8,305 bases of DNA from an uncultured Thermomicrobiales bacterium. Lineage in GTDB: Bacteria > Chloroflexota > Chloroflexia > Thermomicrobiales > UBA6265. The position numbers and the translations under genes are program-made. Positions 1 through 5,891 of the stretch are shown here, in pieces (position 1 is the stretch's first letter; each line of letters begins with the position of its first letter). The stretch spans positions 1 to 8,305 of the forward strand of contig CADCWK010000081.1 of the NCBI GenBank assembly GCA_902806375.1. Direction: 5' to 3'. The notes under the pieces are model-generated. The model was not told where the DNA came from. It saw only the letters and a program-made list of their open reading frames with translations, and did not search any database.

Positions 1-49
1 CCCCAGAGGCGGCATGGCGGCCAGACGAGGCACTCCTCCCGCTCCTCGC

Positions 50-496
50 CTAGCGGATGACGGCGACGACCACCAGCACGGTCAACGCGGTCAGCACCAC
101 GGCCAGCGCCACGGTGCCGACGACGAGGAACGCGCCCGCCCGGCGCGGGTCACGCAGCGCGAGCGCGACGGCCCGTGCCCGCCGCGGCCCGAACCCCCGC
201 CGTCCGGCCAGGGTGCGCTCGACGACGCCGGTCGGCACCGACCGGGCGAGCAGCAGCAGGGCCCCGAGCCAGACACCGGCGTCGTCGACACGCCCTGCCA
301 GCGGGATGACATCCGGCAACACGTCGACCGGCACGAGGACATACAGCAGCGGGGCCGCGATCCCGGCGACCTTCTTCCAGCGCGGCACCTCGCGGCTCCG
401 CAACAGGCCCCAGAGCAGCGGAAGGCTGGACCGGAGCGTCTCACCGACGCCGGCGGGCCTGATCGATGCGTCGCCCCGAGGGTCTCGGTCAGCCAT
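50..496 (-). CDS. DUF1232 (YkvA-like) small membrane protein
   Basis: A 148-residue protein. The core, about residues 38-85, carries the DUF1232 signature: a hydrophobic stretch leading into VPVDVLPDVIPLAG and then a DD pair at 71-72, matching the family pattern of a P-x-D-x-x-P-D-x-I-P loop followed by acidic residues. A second clear hydrophobic segment, about 121-147, is at the C-terminus and should be a membrane helix; the core itself is also hydrophobic. The molecular function of DUF1232 is not established. I chose the ATG at 496, not the in-frame one at 598, because the extra 34 residues are Gly/Arg low-complexity sequence and because a GGAG-type Shine-Dalgarno sequence lies just upstream of 496. 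The gene lies 144 bases downstream of the hypothetical gene on the same strand, so co-transcription is possible. Family assignment is fairly sure; function is unknown. Confidence 0.8.
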   Translation of the reverse strand: MADRDPRGDASIRPAGVGETLRSSLPLLWGLLRSREVPRWKKVAGIAAPLLYVLVPVDVLPDVIPLAGRVDDAGVWLGALLLLARSVPTGVVERTLAGRRGFGPRRARAVALALRDPRRAGAFLVVGTVALAVVLTALTVLVVVAVIR

Positions 497-640
497 TCCC
501 GCTCCGGTGCCTGCGGCAGTCCGCGCTGTGCCCCACTCGCCCCGGGCGACGGGCTGCCCGCCGCCCCCTTGCCATGGCGGTCGTCGGCCCGGTCGCATCG
601 GGATGGCTGATGCGCTGCCCGGGTGCCGTCCGATCCGCCG

Positions 641-949
641 CTAGTGAGCTTCCTCCTCGGACCGGATGACCGGGGCCTCGCCGCTGATCATCGAGCGGAC
701 GATCGCCTCGACCTGCGCCTCCTCGTTGGCGTACTCCGGCTCCGCGACGTGCAGCTGGCCCCGCCGGGTCTGACCGGTGATGAACGAATGGAGCCCGTCA
801 TCCTCGACCCGCCAGAGGATGAAGGACAGTTCCTCACCGAACTCCCCGGCGGCGTTCATCGACAGGTGGTAGCCTGCCCGCCGAAACTCGTAGGTGTCCT
901 GCTTGGATTCGAGGGCGAGGTCACGCCACTCCTGTGCGATGTCGGCCAA
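641..949 (-). CDS. Hypothetical protein, likely TTG start, 102 aa
   Basis: I do not recognise a family. The product is short, acidic and soluble-looking, with no signal peptide or membrane segment. It contains EWRDLALESKQDTYEF near the N-terminus, a central FILWRVEDDGLHSFITG segment rich in aromatic and beta-forming residues, and an acidic C-terminus ending SEEEAH. Start choice: a TTG at 949-947 has a strong Shine-Dalgarno sequence (GAGGAG on the minus strand, complement of 958-963) eight bases upstream, and the globular-looking sequence begins right there. In-frame ATGs at 1009 (122 aa) and 1030 (129 aa) lack a convincing ribosome site and would add a Pro/Arg-rich tail. The gene is divergent from the AraC-type gene at 1154 and may be read through into the DUF1232 gene. 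The much longer frame reaching 1786 is only the antisense of the AraC gene. Confidence is moderate that this is a gene, lower for its start. Confidence 0.6.
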   Translation of the reverse strand: MADIAQEWRDLALESKQDTYEFRRAGYHLSMNAAGEFGEELSFILWRVEDDGLHSFITGQTRRGQLHVAEPEYANEEAQVEAIVRSMISGEAPVIRSEEEAH

Positions 950-1153
950 CGGGTCTTCTCCTCTGATCGCCTGACGAACGGGTACCGTGCCGCTGGGTCG
1001 GGTGCACATAGCCTGACCGGTCGGCACCATCGGCCGTAGTATGCACCGATTCGACCGCGACGACGCGCGGCCGCACGGCGACCGGGCGCCGGTTCCGGTG
1101 CGACAATGCCGGGTCGCGGGCTCACCTCCGTGACCGGAACCGGGAAGGACCGG

Positions 1154-1948
1154 ATGGCCGCCATGTCCCATGACTCTGCCGACCTGACGGCGTTGGCCGA
1201 GCGGCAGCGCCGGGTCGCGATCGCCATCGAGGGCCTCAGGGCCGGCGACCCCCGGCCCCTGTCGCTGGACGAACTGGCGGAGCTGGCCAGCTACAGTCGT
1301 TACCACTTCGTCCGCACCTTCCGGGAGACCACCGGCACGTCGCCGGGCGCCTTCCAGACCGCCCTCCGTTTCCACCGCGCGCGCGAACTGCTCCTGACCA
1401 CGACGGCCTCGATCACCGAGATCTGCGGCGAGGTCGGCTACCGGAGTCTCGGGACGTTCAGCGACCGGTTCCGGGAACTCGTCGGCGTCAGCCCCAGTGC
1501 CCTGCGGGAACTCCCCGACCGGATCGCCGACGTGCCGCCGTCGACCCTGGCGGCGCTCGGTGAGCGCCCCGCCCCCGGGGGCTGCCGTTTCCGGGTGATG
1601 GTGCCCGAGGTCGCCGCCCAGCGGTTCACCTACGTCGGCCTGTTCCCGGACGGCCAGGCCAGCGGCCCCCCGGTCGCCGGGACGATGATCCATGGGGCGG
1701 GAACGGCGACCCTGGGCGGCTTCCCGGCGGGTCGGTACTACCTGCTGGCGGCAGCCTTCCCGGCGCCGATCGAGGGCCTGGGGCACCTGCTGCCCGGCGA
1801 GGATCTCCTCGTCGGAGCCAGCGGCCGGGCCATCGCGATCGGTACCGCGGGACGACCGACCTGGGAGCTCCGGCTCCGGCCGCTGGCCCGGACCGACGCT
1901 CCCATCCTGACCGCCCTGCCCGCCCTGCTGCTCGCGCGCCTGACCTGA
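1154..1948 (+). CDS. AraC/XylS-type transcriptional regulator, N-terminal HTH
   Basis: A 264-residue DNA-binding regulator. The AraC-type double HTH is at the N-terminus: first helix-turn-helix about residues 36-67 (LSLDELAELASYSRYHFVRTF), second about 85-118, ending in the family signature GTFSDRFRELVGVSPS. The usual AraC order, sensor first and HTH last, is reversed here. The C-terminal half, about 140-264, reads as beta-strand-rich (FRVMVPE, TYVGLFPDG, GRYYLLAAAFP, WELRLRPL) and may be a ligand-sensing or carboxypeptidase-regulatory-like beta-sandwich; I do not recognise it with certainty. I chose the ATG at 1154 because AAGGA (1145-1149) precedes it by four bases. The ATG at 1106 lacks such a site, and the ATG at 1163 is too far from it. 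It is divergent from the hypothetical gene and convergent with the SGNH hydrolase. The target genes cannot be told from the sequence. Confidence 0.85.
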   Translation: MAAMSHDSADLTALAERQRRVAIAIEGLRAGDPRPLSLDELAELASYSRYHFVRTFRETTGTSPGAFQTALRFHRARELLLTTTASITEICGEVGYRSLGTFSDRFRELVGVSPSALRELPDRIADVPPSTLAALGERPAPGGCRFRVMVPEVAAQRFTYVGLFPDGQASGPPVAGTMIHGAGTATLGGFPAGRYYLLAAAFPAPIEGLGHLLPGEDLLVGASGRAIAIGTAGRPTWELRLRPLARTDAPILTALPALLLARLT

Positions 1949-2061
1949 GCGCGACCGACCGACGGGGCAGCGCTCGCCGGAAGCGCACCGGCGCCGAAGC
2001 AGGCGTGGACGTCATCGACCACGGCACCGGTCGACCCCTCTGCCACGCCGCTGATCACCGG

Positions 2062-2090
2062 GATCCCGGCATGGGCGACGATGCGGGATC
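2062..2090. terminator. Hairpin in convergent gap, possible bidirectional terminator
   Basis: GATCCC and GCAT on the left (2062-2067, 2069-2072) pair with ATGC and GGGATC on the right (2081-2090), giving a 10-bp stem with one bulged G (2068) and an 8-base loop. It sits between two convergent genes (AraC-type ending at 1948, SGNH hydrolase ending at 2125), where a terminator for both strands is expected. There is no T-tract on either side, so intrinsic termination is not shown. The rest of this 176-base gap holds nothing I can name. Confidence 0.35.
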
Positions 2091-2124
2091 GACGCGTCCC
2101 TGGCGATGCCGAGATGGGCCACCG

Positions 2125-2754
2125 TCAGACGAACAGCGAACGTGCCGCCGGGTAGATCGTCCACTCCCATCGCTCATAGGCGGCGCTGGACGGATGCAGG
2201 CCGTCGGGAGCGACGAACTCCGGCGCGGCGAGCGCCTGCGACAACGGGAAGATATCGGCCACCGGTAGCGACCGTCGGTCCGCCTCGGTCATCACGGCCT
2301 CGTTGAAGGCGGCGATCCCCCGCGGGATGTCCCGGCCCTTGCCGTACGTCGACCCCTCCGGGGTGACGGAGAAGTCCGGGATGGTGACGAGCAGCACCCG
2401 ACCGGGGTCCGGCAGCGTGGACTGGACCCGATCGAGAATCTGAACCAACCGTTCCCGGTAGTCCACGGGGGAGACGCCCTGGACCCAATCGTTCACGCCG
2501 ATCAGGAGCGAGGCCACGGTCGGGTGGCTCGTCTCGAAGATTGGCAACTCGTGCTCGATCAACTGGCTGGTCGTCCAGCCCGTGACGGACGGGTTGGCGA
2601 CCAGGTCGATCGCGACCCCAACCTGCCGCAGATGCTCGGTGAGCCGGTTCGGCCACCGCCCGGCCTCCTCGACCCCCTCGCCGATCGTGTAGGAGTCGCC
2701 CAGCGCGACGTAGCGTTCCCGCGCCGACGGGTATCCCTCGAAGGCGTCATTCAT
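2125..2754 (-). CDS. SGNH/GDSL-family hydrolase (esterase-like)
   Basis: A 209-residue serine hydrolase of the SGNH superfamily. All main blocks are visible: LGDSYT at 18-23 with nucleophile Ser21; NPSVTG at 54-59 supplying the block II glycine; GVND at 86-89 with oxyanion Asn88; and DGLHPS at 184-189 with the catalytic Asp184/His187 pair. There is no signal peptide or membrane segment, so it should be cytosolic. The family hydrolyses esters, thioesters or acyl groups on lipids and sugars; the substrate here is unknown. I chose the ATG at 2754 because GGAGGA lies 11 bases upstream on the minus strand and a promoter-like pair lies further upstream; the 23 extra residues possible from 2823 have no such support and do not look like protein. 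It is divergent from the tRNA gene and convergent with the AraC-type gene. Confidence 0.9.
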   Translation of the reverse strand: MNDAFEGYPSARERYVALGDSYTIGEGVEEAGRWPNRLTEHLRQVGVAIDLVANPSVTGWTTSQLIEHELPIFETSHPTVASLLIGVNDWVQGVSPVDYRERLVQILDRVQSTLPDPGRVLLVTIPDFSVTPEGSTYGKGRDIPRGIAAFNEAVMTEADRRSLPVADIFPLSQALAAPEFVAPDGLHPSSAAYERWEWTIYPAARSLFV

Positions 2755-2795
2755 CCCGTGCGTCGTCCTCCACGGATGCAATCGCGACCGCGCCT

Positions 2796-2823
2796 GGTGT
2801 ATCATCCTCCGACAGGGTGTCAA
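2796..2823 (-). promoter_or_regulatory. Candidate sigma70-type promoter of the SGNH hydrolase gene
   Basis: On the minus strand a perfect TTGACA (-35; complement of 2818-2823) is followed by a 16-base spacer and TACACC (-10; complement of 2796-2801, only 3 of 6 matches to TATAAT). Transcription would start near 2789 and give a leader of about 35 bases containing the GGAGGA ribosome site before the ATG at 2754. The geometry is good but the -10 is weak. The same stretch read on the plus strand contains TATCAT (2800-2805), a possible -10 for the tRNA gene, but I found no matching -35 for it. Confidence 0.4.
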
Positions 2824-2875
2824 TGACCGTGCGGTTCTCCGGAAACAGCCGCGCCTGAGACACCCGGCAACGTAC

Positions 2876-2951
2876 GCGCCCGTAGCTCAGCGGATAGAGC
2901 GCTTGCCTCCGGAGCAAGAGGTCGGGGATTCGAATTCCTCCGGGCGTACCA
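2876..2951 (+). tRNA. tRNA-Arg, anticodon CCG
   Basis: A complete 76-base cloverleaf. The acceptor stem pairs 2876-2882 (GCGCCCG) with 2941-2947 (CGGGCGT), with a G-U at the first pair, followed by discriminator A2948 and encoded CCA (2949-2951). T2883 and A2884 are positions 8 and 9. The D stem is GCTC/GAGC (2885-2888, 2897-2900). The anticodon stem is CTTGC/GCAAG (2902-2906, 2914-2918) with loop CTCCGGA, so the anticodon CCG is at 2909-2911 and reads CGG arginine codons. The T stem is GGGGA/TCCTC (one G-U) around loop TTCGAAT (2929-2935). A strong hairpin follows 22 bases later. Confidence 0.97.
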
Positions 2952-2973
2952 CCTAAAACTCCATACCGGCGGC

Positions 2974-3012
2974 ACAACAGCCTTGGCTCCAGCAGCCAAG
3001 GCTGTTGTCTTT
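2974..3012 (+). terminator. Terminator hairpin after tRNA-Arg
   Basis: A perfect 15-bp inverted repeat: ACAACAGCCTTGGCT (2974-2988) pairs with AGCCAAGGCTGTTGT (2994-3008) around the loop CCAGC, followed by CTTT (3009-3012). It lies 22 bases past the tRNA 3' end, where the end of the tRNA transcript is expected. The T-run is short, but the right arm is itself U-rich near its end. The minus-strand side has no T-run, so it should act in the plus direction. Confidence 0.75.
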
Positions 3013-3018
3013 GCTGTG

Positions 3019-3040
3019 ATTGTGCACGGATTGTTCACGG
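3019..3040. repeat. Two tandem 11-base repeats
   Basis: ATTGTGCACGG (3019-3029) is followed without a gap by ATTGTTCACGG (3030-3040), identical at 10 of 11 positions. A period of 11 bases is close to one turn of the DNA helix, so a protein binding both copies would sit on the same face. The position, within 90 bases of a tRNA 3' end, makes integrase arm sites one possibility; a regulator operator is another. No integrase gene is in the window. Confidence 0.5.
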
Positions 3041-3170
3041 ATCGCCGTGGTCGAACCCATAGGAAAGCGGTTCAGATGGCTTGTCGTTTCCCTGGAAGCC
3101 CGGTCAACCACTCGCGGAAGACGCAAACACTCGGAGTTGATGTTGATCCGAACCGATAAGCTACTGGGGT

Positions 3171-3208
3171 AGGAGCATCGACATCGTGTAGCCGATGTCG
3201 ATGCTCCT
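3171..3208. repeat. Perfect 16-bp inverted repeat upstream of the LuxR-type gene
   Basis: The left arm AGGAGCATCGACATCG (3171-3186) is the exact reverse complement of 3193-3208, with a 6-base centre TGTAGC. It ends 66 bases before the chosen ATG of the regulator gene at 3275. It has no T-tract, so it does not look like a terminator. It could be an operator for the regulator itself, a leader stem-loop in its mRNA, or a remnant of a small mobile element. Confidence 0.6.
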
Positions 3209-3274
3209 GAGCGCGATGCGCTGGCACCTGTGACCCAGTTGGCCACCACAGGGGCAAATGAACTGAGGGGCTCG

Positions 3275-5656
3275 ATGCAGGCGCATAGTGCTGACGGTCA
3301 GTCCTGGCTTGATGCCGCTCCCGGCTCGTCGGAGCCACCCGAGGCGCCGCGGGTTGGCGTCGCCCTGCCGGGAACCCGCACGTCGCTCATTGGTCGCCGC
3401 GAGGAAATCGATATCGTTACTGCCCTGCTGCGGCGCGATGACGTCCCACTCGTCACCCTTACGGGACCAGGCGGCGTCGGAAAGACACGCGTCGCCCTTC
3501 AGGTCGCCCAGGAACTCGCGAGCGACTTCGCGGGCGGTGTTTGGGTGGTCGAGCTGGCCGCCTTGCGGGATCCCGCTCTGGTCCTCCCGAGCATCGCCAG
3601 GGCGCTCGCGCTCGCCCCGAATGACCGCCGGCCGGTGGTCGACCGTCTTGTCGAACGTCTCGCGTCCCATCATGTCCTCCTGGTCCTTGACAACTTCGAG
3701 CAGGTTCTCGACGCCGGACCATTTCTCTCCGATCTCCTGCAGCGGTGTCCTCGTCTGACGATGCTCGTCACCAGTCGGGTCGTCCTTCGCCTCTCCGGAG
3801 AGCACGATGTCCTGGTCCCTCCACTGCCCCGGCCGCAGGCAATGGACCTGTTCCTGACACGAGGTCGCGCTGCGGATCAAGGATTCAGTTCCGCATCCGT
3901 TGACAGCCAGACCGTCGCGGCGATCTGCGACCGCCTCGACAGGCTCCCCCTCGCGATCGAGCTTGCAGCCGCGCAGGTGGTCGCGCTGCCGCTCCGGGCC
4001 CTGCTCGTTCGTCTGGAGTGGGCGCTGCCACTACTCGCCCGGGGCGCCCGGGATCAACCCGACCGGCTACGGACGATGCGCGGCGCCATCGCCTGGAGTT
4101 ACGACCTGCTCAATGCCGTGAACCAGGAGCGGTTCAGGCGGCTGGCGGTGTTCGTCGACGGGTTCACCCTGAGTGCCGCTCACGCTGTCGCCGGAGACGG
4201 CGACCGGGAAGACGCCACGCTGGAGGGCATCACCACCCTGATCGACAGCAGCCTCTTGCAGCAGGTCGCCGAGCAGGTAGCCACCGAGCCACGCTACCGC
4301 ATGCTGCAAACAATTCGGGAATATGGCGTGGAACGCCTCGCCGCGCACGACGATGTCACTATGACTCGGGAGCGGCACGCCGACTGGTATCTGAAGTTGA
4401 GCGAGGCTGCAGAGCCGGACCTGGAGCGAGCGGACTTCGGGTCTTGGTTGGAGCGCCTTGAGGCCGACGAAGCCAACATTTGGGCCGCCGTCGCATGGGG
4501 GGAAGCCCATGATCCGACCCTCGCCCTGCGACTCCTCAGCTCGCTCACCATGTTCTGGTTGACTCGGCCAACGGCGAGTCAACCAGCTGAGTTCCTGACC
4601 CGGCTCCTCGCTTCCTCAGCAGGTACACCCCCGGCACGCTTCGACGGGATTCTCGCAGTGCAGCGGCTCCTGGCGTCATTGGGAGAGTTCGCGGAAGGCG
4701 TGGCCTATGCGGACGAAGCCCTAGCCATTGCCACGTCCTTGGGTGATCGACCGGGCCTTGCCCGCTCCCTCACTGTGTTCGCCGGAAGCTTGCTCTCCCT
4801 CGCCCAGGTCGCTGACGAATCACAACGAGAGGGCCTCATCGCCCGTGCAGAGGCAGCGCGTCGCGAGCAACTGACGATCGTGCGTGAGTTGGACGACCAC
4901 CGCCGCGTCGCGATCGCCCTTGGTGGACTGGCCGACCTGGCCTTCGTTCGCGGTGATGCCGCGGGGGCCGAGGCCCACCTCCGGGAGGCGCTCGAGCCGG
5001 CCGAAACGGGAGGCGACGCCATGGTCCTCGGTTGGGCACTCCTTGACCTTGGCCAGGCGATACGTCTGCAAGGGAACCACGTGCAGTCGGCGCCGGTTTT
5101 CGACCGCGCCCTCCAGGTTCTCCTCCGCCTCGGCGACCACTGGTCGCTCGGGCACTTGTTCAAGTTCGTTGCCGCCCTTGCCCTGGAAACGGGCCAGCCC
5201 GCCGACGCAATCCGGCTGCTCGCTGCGGCCGAGGGCCTCCACGCGCTACAGGTGATGACTATGGGCACCTCATCCGCCGTCGACCAGGAGATGATGTTGG
5301 CCAGGTCCCGCTCCGCCCTGAGTCCCATTGACTACGCTAGCCGGTGGGACGAGGGGACCGGCCTCACTCTTGCCGAGGCGGCCGACCTAGCGGGCACCAT
5401 TTGCCGGCACGTTGCCGATGGCGACGGAGTGTCGGTGGTTGGATCCACCCGGGACGGGTGGCCGGATGGGCTCACCACCCGGGAACGCGATGTAATGCGC
5501 CTCCTCGCCGCCGGCCTCTCGGACCGGGAGATTGCCCGGGAGCTGTCGATCAGCCCGCATACCGTGCACGGGCATGTCTCGAATCTGCTTGGCAAGCTCG
5601 GGGTGGCCTCCCGCACCGCGGCCGCCGTCCTGGCCCAACGGCACGGACTCGTCTGA
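3275..5656 (+). CDS. LuxR-type regulator with NB-ARC (STAND) ATPase and TPR-like region
   Basis: A 793-residue signal-transducing ATPase fused to a DNA-binding domain. Domains in order: a short Pro/Ser-rich N-terminus with no recognised sensor; an NB-ARC-type NTPase with Walker A GPGGVGKT (64-71), Walker B LLVLDN (135-140), a TSR sensor motif (166-168) and the LPLA motif (224-227); a winged-helix-like stretch with RGAIAWSYDLL near 269-279; a long alpha-helical TPR-like region to about 690; and a LuxR/GerE HTH at 733-793, with LTTRERDV, GLSDREIA and SISPHTVHGHVSNLLGKLGV. In such proteins ligand or partner binding to the helical region is thought to trigger nucleotide-dependent oligomerisation and DNA binding. 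I chose the ATG at 3275 because GAGGGG (3265-3270) precedes it; the GTG at 3230 has no ribosome site. The gene is followed by two hairpins. The ligand is unknown; control of the neighbouring hydrolases is only a guess. Confidence 0.92.
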   Translation: MQAHSADGQSWLDAAPGSSEPPEAPRVGVALPGTRTSLIGRREEIDIVTALLRRDDVPLVTLTGPGGVGKTRVALQVAQELASDFAGGVWVVELAALRDPALVLPSIARALALAPNDRRPVVDRLVERLASHHVLLVLDNFEQVLDAGPFLSDLLQRCPRLTMLVTSRVVLRLSGEHDVLVPPLPRPQAMDLFLTRGRAADQGFSSASVDSQTVAAICDRLDRLPLAIELAAAQVVALPLRALLVRLEWALPLLARGARDQPDRLRTMRGAIAWSYDLLNAVNQERFRRLAVFVDGFTLSAAHAVAGDGDREDATLEGITTLIDSSLLQQVAEQVATEPRYRMLQTIREYGVERLAAHDDVTMTRERHADWYLKLSEAAEPDLERADFGSWLERLEADEANIWAAVAWGEAHDPTLALRLLSSLTMFWLTRPTASQPAEFLTRLLASSAGTPPARFDGILAVQRLLASLGEFAEGVAYADEALAIATSLGDRPGLARSLTVFAGSLLSLAQVADESQREGLIARAEAARREQLTIVRELDDHRRVAIALGGLADLAFVRGDAAGAEAHLREALEPAETGGDAMVLGWALLDLGQAIRLQGNHVQSAPVFDRALQVLLRLGDHWSLGHLFKFVAALALETGQPADAIRLLAAAEGLHALQVMTMGTSSAVDQEMMLARSRSALSPIDYASRWDEGTGLTLAEAADLAGTICRHVADGDGVSVVGSTRDGWPDGLTTRERDVMRLLAAGLSDREIARELSISPHTVHGHVSNLLGKLGVASRTAAAVLAQRHGLV

Positions 5657-5681
5657 CGCCCTCCCGACCATACCCCCCATA

Positions 5682-5724
5682 TTGCCTGATCGGCTTCCCA
5701 ACAGTCACGGGCCGGATCGGGCAA
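5682..5724 (+). terminator. First hairpin downstream of the LuxR-type gene
   Basis: Bases 5682-5694 pair with 5711-5724: thirteen pairs with one T-G wobble and one bulged G (5714), around a 16-base loop. It begins 25 bases after the regulator stop codon. There is no T-tract directly after it, so on its own it is more likely an mRNA-end structure than an intrinsic terminator. A second hairpin with a T-tract follows after six bases. Confidence 0.45.
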
Positions 5725-5730
5725 CCCTAT

Positions 5731-5767
5731 GGATGCGCTGGCTACATGGCCGGCGCATCCTGTTTTT
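5731..5767 (+). terminator. Rho-independent terminator of the LuxR-type gene
   Basis: GGATGCGCTGGC (5731-5742) pairs with GCCGGCGCATCC (5749-5760) as a 12-bp stem with one T-G wobble around the loop TACATG, followed directly by TGTTTTT (5761-5767). This is a textbook intrinsic terminator on the plus strand, 74 bases after the regulator stop. It implies that the hydrolase gene at 5892 has its own promoter in the remaining 124 bases; I could not identify that promoter with confidence. Confidence 0.8.
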
Positions 5768-5891
5768 ACGCTTCAAACCGATCGCGACGACGCGGATGTC
5801 CAAGGAGGAGCAGCGTCGGACCGAACCGGTGGGGAGACCGTCCCGTCGTCCCGAGCAGCCAGGTGTCCTGGCCCACAGAGAGGGCGTCCGG

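Larger units (their letters stand above)
2952..3274. other. Gene-free region between tRNA-Arg and the LuxR-type gene
   Basis: This 323-base stretch has no reading frame on either strand that looks like a protein. It holds, in order, a 15-bp terminator hairpin (2974-3008), two tandem 11-base repeats (3019-3040), about 130 bases in which I see nothing, a perfect 16-bp inverted repeat (3171-3208), and a 5-bp mini-hairpin AGCGC-GAT-GCGCT (3210-3222). Counting bases over 3001-3180 gives 98 of 180 G or C (54%), well below the flanking genes. A TTGATG at 3137-3142 could be a -35 for the regulator gene, but I see no good -10 at the right distance. Confidence 0.6.

Noticed and set aside
14..644. Plus-strand frames opposite the DUF1232 gene
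   Set aside because: Low-complexity Arg/Pro/Ala sequence with no motif; the DUF1232 signature is on the minus strand.
950..1786. Minus-strand frame open from 1786 into the hypothetical gene, which would make a 381-residue protein
   Set aside because: The upstream 280 residues are Gly/Arg/Ala-rich antisense of the AraC-type gene, which has clear motifs on the plus strand.
2747..3038. Minus-strand frames over the tRNA encoding GGIRIPDLLLRRQALYPLSYGR-like peptides
   Set aside because: This is the well-known spurious peptide made by translating the antisense of a tRNA gene; it is not a protein.
3195..3233. Twelve-codon leader peptide (MSMLLSAMRWHL) overlapping the inverted repeat
   Set aside because: No ribosome site, no run of regulatory codons and no evidence of transcription; kept only as a note under the inverted repeat.
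2876..3274. Integrated element with att repeats at the tRNA 3' end
   Set aside because: I found no second copy of the tRNA 3' segment and no integrase or excisionase in the window; only the composition shift and short tandem repeat remain.
3161..3880. Minus-strand 239-codon frame opposite the start of the LuxR-type gene
   Set aside because: It lies antisense to the Walker A and B coding region, has no domain-like pattern and no ribosome site; it is a high-GC shadow frame.
5796..5891. Longer N-terminus of the Tat hydrolase from the ATG at 5796, and the strong AAGGAGGAG at 5802-5810
   Set aside because: The ATG at 5796 has no SD upstream, and the AAGGAGGAG has no start codon at a workable distance; the extension would put about 50 residues ahead of the twin arginines.
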